Position numbers and translations under genes: made by a program | Assembly (NCBI GenBank): GCA_002352375.1 | Contig: DEIH01000155.1 | Span: 1-9,688, forward strand | Length of the DNA stretch: 9,688 bases | Direction of reading: 5' to 3' | From: Spirochaeta sp. UBA2779 | GTDB lineage: Bacteria > Spirochaetota > Spirochaetia > DSM-2461 | Shown: positions 7,027 to 9,688 of the stretch, in pieces | Position numbering within the stretch: the first letter of the stretch is position 1 | Layout: the number at the start of each line of letters is the position of its first letter | Notes under the pieces: model-generated | What the model saw: the letters and a program-made list of their open reading frames with translations, nothing else | Told to the model about the DNA's origin: nothing | The model's database searches: none

Positions 7027-7314
7027 TTACAATGCAGGCCGGGGCTGACGCCGCTCCCCGGTCCTGCCCTCTGGATCGTGGAGGAGAAGGCCGGAAGTTT
7101 CAAATATTTTACGGAGCCAGGTTTCCCCCTCCTGCCTTGAGGGAAATGGGCGGCTCTGAACCGGAAGCCACCGGGTGGCTCCAGGACCCGGTGGATGCGG
7201 CTCTCCGGCACCGGCATGAAAAACCCAGAGTCCCCGGTTTTCATAGGACTGCCAGCTGATGTGAAAAACATTATCCAGATTCACATATACTCCGTCGTCA
7301 ATTTCCAGAAACAC
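7027..7314 (-). CDS. Small conserved-looking protein of unknown function, coupled to UPF0303 gene
   Basis: A 95-residue protein that I do not recognise. The N-terminal half, FLEIDDGVYVNLDNVFHISW, has the strand-turn pattern of a small beta domain; then come a Pro/Gly-rich stretch, PVQSRPFPSRQEGETWLRKIF (an amphipathic helix) and an Arg-rich tail. There is no signal peptide or membrane segment. I chose GTG at 7314: GGGGAG on the minus strand (7326-7321) is 6 nt before it, and it lies 1 nt after the UPF0303 stop, a coupled arrangement. An in-frame ATG at 7335 would overlap the UPF0303 gene by 20 nt and has no ribosome binding site. A different minus-strand frame (6918-7271) overlaps it but lacks these start signals. 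Moderately sure that it is a real gene. Confidence 0.6.
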   Translation of the reverse strand: MFLEIDDGVYVNLDNVFHISWQSYENRGLWVFHAGAGEPHPPGPGATRWLPVQSRPFPSRQEGETWLRKIFETSGLLLHDPEGRTGERRQPRPAL

Positions 7315-7315
7315 A

Positions 7316-7786
7316 TTATTCTCCCCGGGCAACATGTGCCCGCAGCGCCTCTACCACCAGGGCATGGTCCTGTTCCTGGGGAAGTCCTGAAACTGCCACA
7401 TGACCTACCGGGCCCACATTTTTTATTATCAGGGGAAAAGCTCCTCCATGGGGAGCGAAATCTCTTTCTGAAATCAGCTTGGATTCTTCAATGGTTTTTC
7501 CACTGGATGCCAGCTCCCGGCCTACATAGAAGGAGCTGTGTCCCACCCGGTCCACCAGAGCCGCCTTCCTCTTAATCCACTGCTCGTTATCAGGAGACGC
7601 CCCATCAAAGGAGTAGTGGAAAAGCCGGTGGCCGTGCCTGACAATATCTATGGCAATGGGAAGATTTCTTTCCCTGGCTGTCTCAACCATCCATGAGCCT
7701 AATGCCCATGCATCAGAATCGTTAAATCTGGAGAGGACAAGTTCCTTTTCCTGAGCCAGTAGAGTTTCAAGTTCTGTGTTTTCCAT
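7316..7786 (-). CDS. UPF0303 family protein (HbpS-like / GlcG-like domain)
   Basis: A 156-residue protein that matches the UPF0303 family along its whole length. Conserved blocks are LPIAIDIVRHGHRLFHYSF (42-60), SPDNEQWIKRKAALVDRVG (64-82), HGGAFPL (113-119) and VSGLPQEQDHALVVEAL (132-148). Relatives include yeast YBR137W and bacterial proteins often labelled heme-degrading because the fold resembles HbpS; no enzymatic function can be assigned from sequence. No signal peptide, so probably cytosolic. Three in-frame ATGs occur (7801, 7792, 7786). I prefer 7786 because GAGAAG lies 7 nt before it; 7792 is possible if the transcript is leaderless. It is followed by the small 95-residue gene with a 1-nt gap and is divergent from the aspartate kinase gene. 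Confidence 0.88.
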   Translation of the reverse strand: MENTELETLLAQEKELVLSRFNDSDAWALGSWMVETARERNLPIAIDIVRHGHRLFHYSFDGASPDNEQWIKRKAALVDRVGHSSFYVGRELASSGKTIEESKLISERDFAPHGGAFPLIIKNVGPVGHVAVSGLPQEQDHALVVEALRAHVARGE

Positions 7787-7799
7787 TTTCATACTTCTC

Positions 7800-7807
7800 A
7801 TTATACT
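7800..7807. promoter_or_regulatory. Overlapping -10-like hexamers on both strands (candidate bidirectional promoter)
   Basis: The plus strand reads TATACT at 7802-7807 and the minus strand reads TATAAT at 7805-7800, so the two -10-like hexamers share four base pairs. Plus-strand transcription would start near 7814, almost at the aspartate kinase ATG (7816). Minus-strand transcription would start near 7793, next to the UPF0303 ATGs. Neither side has a good -35 at 16-18 nt, so this is tentative. Confidence 0.4.
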
Positions 7808-7815
7808 TGATAACC

Positions 7816-9189
7816 ATGAAACGATGCGTAGTAAAATTCGGCGGTTCCAACTTCAAGTCTGCAGGAGACATGGCAAAAATACTCAAAGCTGTTCGCCTGT
7901 ATGAAAAGCCGCCGGTTATTGTAGTTTCAGCTTTTTACGGAATTACTAATGAATTGATCGCTGTAATGGATTCTACCGTTCAGGATGAGTCGGAAATCCT
8001 GAGGATTACAGATCGACTGAAAAATATGAAACGGGAATCTCTGGAAACCCATATAATTGATAAAACAGCCAGGGAAGCGGTTTATGAGAAATTGCGAAGC
8101 CGATTGGATGAGCTCTCCCGGGTTCTTCTGGGGACACACTACATCGGTGAGATTCCCCCCTTTATCCGGGATCGTATCTTAAGTTTTGGAGAACGCCTGA
8201 GTTCTCTGATTGTCGCCGCAATACTTGATTTCCACGGAATACCCGCTGTAGAGCGGCTGCCTGAGGATATCGGACTGATTACCGACGGTGAAGAAGGTAA
8301 TGCAGCGGTGGATTTCGCAGCATCAGAGGCCTCTGTCGCGTCAGAACTTCCCGAGGATAAGGTCTGTGTTATACCCGGTTTTTACGGAGTTGCTCCCGAC
8401 GGTCGAATTACCCTTCTGGGCCGGGGGGGAAGTGATTATTCTGCGGCTGCAGTGGCCCGGTGCATCTCAGCTGAAGCTCTTGATGTGTGGAAGGATGTTA
8501 ATGGATACCTCTCAGCGGACCCGAAAAGTGTAGAGAAAACCAGACGCATTGAACGCCTTGGGTACAGTGAAGCAGCCGAACTTTCCTACTTTGGAGCCCA
8601 GATACTCCATCCAAGGACAGTGGAACCACTGGAAGACCGAAGTATTCCCATACGGATTTTCAACATCGACAACAGCGGGGACAAACTGAAGCCTCTCTCT
8701 GTTATCGGACTTGATGCCGATGCACCCAAGGGACCCAAGAGCGTTACCTATACCGATGATTTTGCCGTTCTTACCCTGGCCGGTGCAGGGGTGGGAATCA
8801 AACCGGGGATACTTGCCAAGGTAACCGGAGCTCTGGACCGTTCGGGTATCAATATCAAGTCGGTAGTAACCAGTCAAACCGCCATCAATATCTACTTAAA
8901 TGAGGCCGATCTAGAGCGGACCGATACAGTGGTAAGGTCTCTGGATATGACCGCAGTGAGTCATATAATACCCCGGAGGGATTTGTCTGTGGTAGCTTTA
9001 GTAGGCGACGGACTTGGCGAAGCACCGGAAGTGGCCGAGGGAATGATGGAAGCATTGGATAAGCGGGGAGTCCGGTTTACCATATTCTCAGTCGGAGCAT
9101 CGGATGCAGCGGCTTATGCGGTGATACCCCGTAAGCAGAGGGCTGAAGCGGTTCGGGCACTGCATGAACGGTATTTTCCTACTGTATAA
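7816..9189 (+). CDS. Aspartate kinase, monofunctional, with two C-terminal ACT domains
   Basis: Phosphorylates L-aspartate to 4-phospho-L-aspartate, the first step to lysine, threonine and methionine; cytosolic. The 457 residues carry the kinase motifs KFGGSN (7-12), SFGERLS (123-129), GRGGSDYSA (202-210) and VWKDVNGYLSADP (224-236). Two ACT regions follow: LTLAGAGVGIKPGILAKVTG (319-338) and LSVVALVGDGLGEAPEVAEG (390-409). They suggest feedback control by an end-product amino acid, but which one cannot be read from sequence. The usual motifs are KFGGTS and WTDVDG or WKDVDG, so Asn12 and Asn229 are mild departures. No homoserine dehydrogenase domain is attached. I chose ATG 7816; TTG 7807 in frame would add three residues. 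Neither has a Shine-Dalgarno sequence, and a -10-like box lies directly upstream, so the mRNA may be nearly leaderless. Confidence 0.94.
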   Translation: MKRCVVKFGGSNFKSAGDMAKILKAVRLYEKPPVIVVSAFYGITNELIAVMDSTVQDESEILRITDRLKNMKRESLETHIIDKTAREAVYEKLRSRLDELSRVLLGTHYIGEIPPFIRDRILSFGERLSSLIVAAILDFHGIPAVERLPEDIGLITDGEEGNAAVDFAASEASVASELPEDKVCVIPGFYGVAPDGRITLLGRGGSDYSAAAVARCISAEALDVWKDVNGYLSADPKSVEKTRRIERLGYSEAAELSYFGAQILHPRTVEPLEDRSIPIRIFNIDNSGDKLKPLSVIGLDADAPKGPKSVTYTDDFAVLTLAGAGVGIKPGILAKVTGALDRSGINIKSVVTSQTAINIYLNEADLERTDTVVRSLDMTAVSHIIPRRDLSVVALVGDGLGEAPEVAEGMMEALDKRGVRFTIFSVGASDAAAYAVIPRKQRAEAVRALHERYFPTV

Positions 9190-9199
9190 TAGATTAAAT

Positions 9200-9322
9200 A
9201 GTGTTCCCCACCTTGTCACAACTTCCCCAAACCCATCTTAAACGGCTTTAGAATAGTTGATAGCGAGGGTAAAGTGCCGTTTAAAGGGTTTTTAAGCTGA
9301 GTGTGACAAGGTGGGGAACACT
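9200..9322. repeat. 123-bp element with perfect 21-bp terminal inverted repeats and nested inner repeats
   Basis: The left arm (9200-9220, starting AGTGTTCCCCACC) and right arm (9302-9322, ending GGTGGGGAACACT) are perfect reverse complements over 21 bp. Inside are further symmetric pairs: CTT 9222-9224 with AAG 9294-9296, AAACCC 9229-9234 with GGGTTT 9286-9291, and TTAAACGGC 9238-9246 with GCCGTTTAA 9276-9284. The apical loop is about 21 nt. It fills most of the gap between the convergent aspartate kinase and patatin genes and has no ORF. Likely a MITE-like or other palindromic intergenic element; a transcription-blocking hairpin is an alternative, but neither side has a T-tract. The direct repeat AGATTAAA at 9191-9198 and 9329-9336 brackets it. 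Confidence 0.85.
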
Positions 9323-9331
9323 TACAAAAGA

Positions 9332-9688
9332 TTAAACAATTTTCTCCAGGAAATTACGAAGCTCCTGAACAATCCCCTCACTCTGATGATATACCATCTT
9401 TGCTTTGTGAAAATCAAATATTCCTACCCCGGTTATCGGAGGATCCAGTAACAAGTCCGGCGGATTACATCGCAGCCTCTGGGCCAGGATAGTTCGCTGC
9501 ATCACCTCAAAAGTTTCCAGAACCACTTTGGCCGCCTTGGGGGGTTTCAAGCTGTTTGGGGACTGAAGACGGCCGAGAACGTTCACACCGATAATCACAT
9601 CACAGTCGCTCAAGTGGTTCCAGGGAACCGGATTCACACAGGCCCCATCCACAAGCATACGGCCCTGATACGTTACTGGAGTAAAGAC
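9332..9688 (-). CDS. Patatin-like phospholipase, C-terminal part (5' end beyond the window)
   Basis: The minus-strand frame is open from the window edge (first visible residues VFTPVTYQGR) to a TAA at 9332-9334, giving the last 118 residues. GRMLVDGACVNPVPWNHLSD contains the DGA motif, whose Asp is the second member of the Ser-Asp catalytic dyad in patatin/RssA-type lipases, followed by the NPVP turn typical of the bacterial family. DVIIGVNVLGR then matches the strand after it. The nucleophile motif GxSxG and the glycine-rich oxyanion loop would lie outside the window, so activity cannot be judged. An internal ATG at 9658 is not the start, because the conserved sequence continues upstream of it. 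The end of the gene lies next to the inverted-repeat element, and the AGATTAAA repeat overlaps its stop codon. Confidence 0.85.
   Translation of the reverse strand, partial: VFTPVTYQGRMLVDGACVNPVPWNHLSDCDVIIGVNVLGRLQSPNSLKPPKAAKVVLETFEVMQRTILAQRLRCNPPDLLLDPPITGVGIFDFHKAKMVYHQSEGIVQELRNFLEKIV

Noticed and set aside
6918..7271. 117-residue minus-strand ORF overlapping the small gene and the glnS start
   Set aside because: It runs through the glnS promoter and into glnS, has no good start signal, and competes with the better supported frame at 7027-7314.
7195..7575. 126-residue plus-strand ORF across the UPF0303 and small genes
   Set aside because: Antisense to conserved UPF0303 blocks, low-complexity Pro/His-rich translation, no ribosome binding site.
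8512..8877. 121-residue minus-strand ORF inside the aspartate kinase gene
   Set aside because: Antisense to clear kinase and ACT motifs; a composition artefact.
9200..9322. Simple rho-independent terminator for aspartate kinase
   Set aside because: The outer stem is 21 bp with long unpaired interior segments and neither side ends in a T-tract, unlike the short hairpin at 3577-3603.

Overview
This looks like bacterial chromosome of roughly balanced base composition, with ordinary housekeeping genes and no rRNA, tRNA, CRISPR array or complete mobile element. A spirochaete is my best guess, held with modest confidence. Two predicted lipoproteins both carry phenylalanine at position -3 of the lipobox (FSGC and FLAC), which the relaxed spirochaetal lipobox tolerates. 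No marker gene settles the taxonomy.

Layout from left to right. Positions 1-1321 (-) hold most of zwf (glucose-6-phosphate dehydrogenase), cut at its C-terminus by the window edge. Positions 1502-3553 (+) form a tight three-gene operon: a LemA-family lipoprotein, a TPM-domain membrane protein and a secreted TPM-domain protein with a glycine-rich tail. A hairpin terminator ends it. Facing it is a small lipoprotein gene (3620-4021, -) with its own strong promoter. Next on the minus strand come an FMN-dependent nitronate monooxygenase/FabK-like enzyme (4124-5161) and glnS (5231-6937); glnS has a clear sigma70-type promoter. Upstream of glnS, also on the minus strand, a UPF0303 (HbpS-like) gene is followed, 1 nt after its stop, by a small gene of unknown function (7027-7314). 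Divergent from these, only about 30 bp away, is a monofunctional aspartate kinase with two ACT domains (7816-9189, +). The window ends in the C-terminal part of a patatin-like phospholipase gene (9332 to the edge, -).

The genes do not form one pathway. They cover NADPH supply (zwf), the aspartate amino-acid pathway (aspartate kinase), tRNA charging (glnS), flavin-dependent oxidoreduction, and an envelope-associated LemA/TPM module.

The most unusual non-coding features are two. A 123-bp element (9200-9322) with perfect 21-bp terminal inverted repeats and nested inner repeats sits between the convergent aspartate kinase and patatin genes and is bracketed by an 8-bp direct repeat. At 7800-7807 two -10-like hexamers overlap on opposite strands, which could give a bidirectional promoter with nearly leaderless transcripts. 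I found no clear evidence of a new defence or mobile system.
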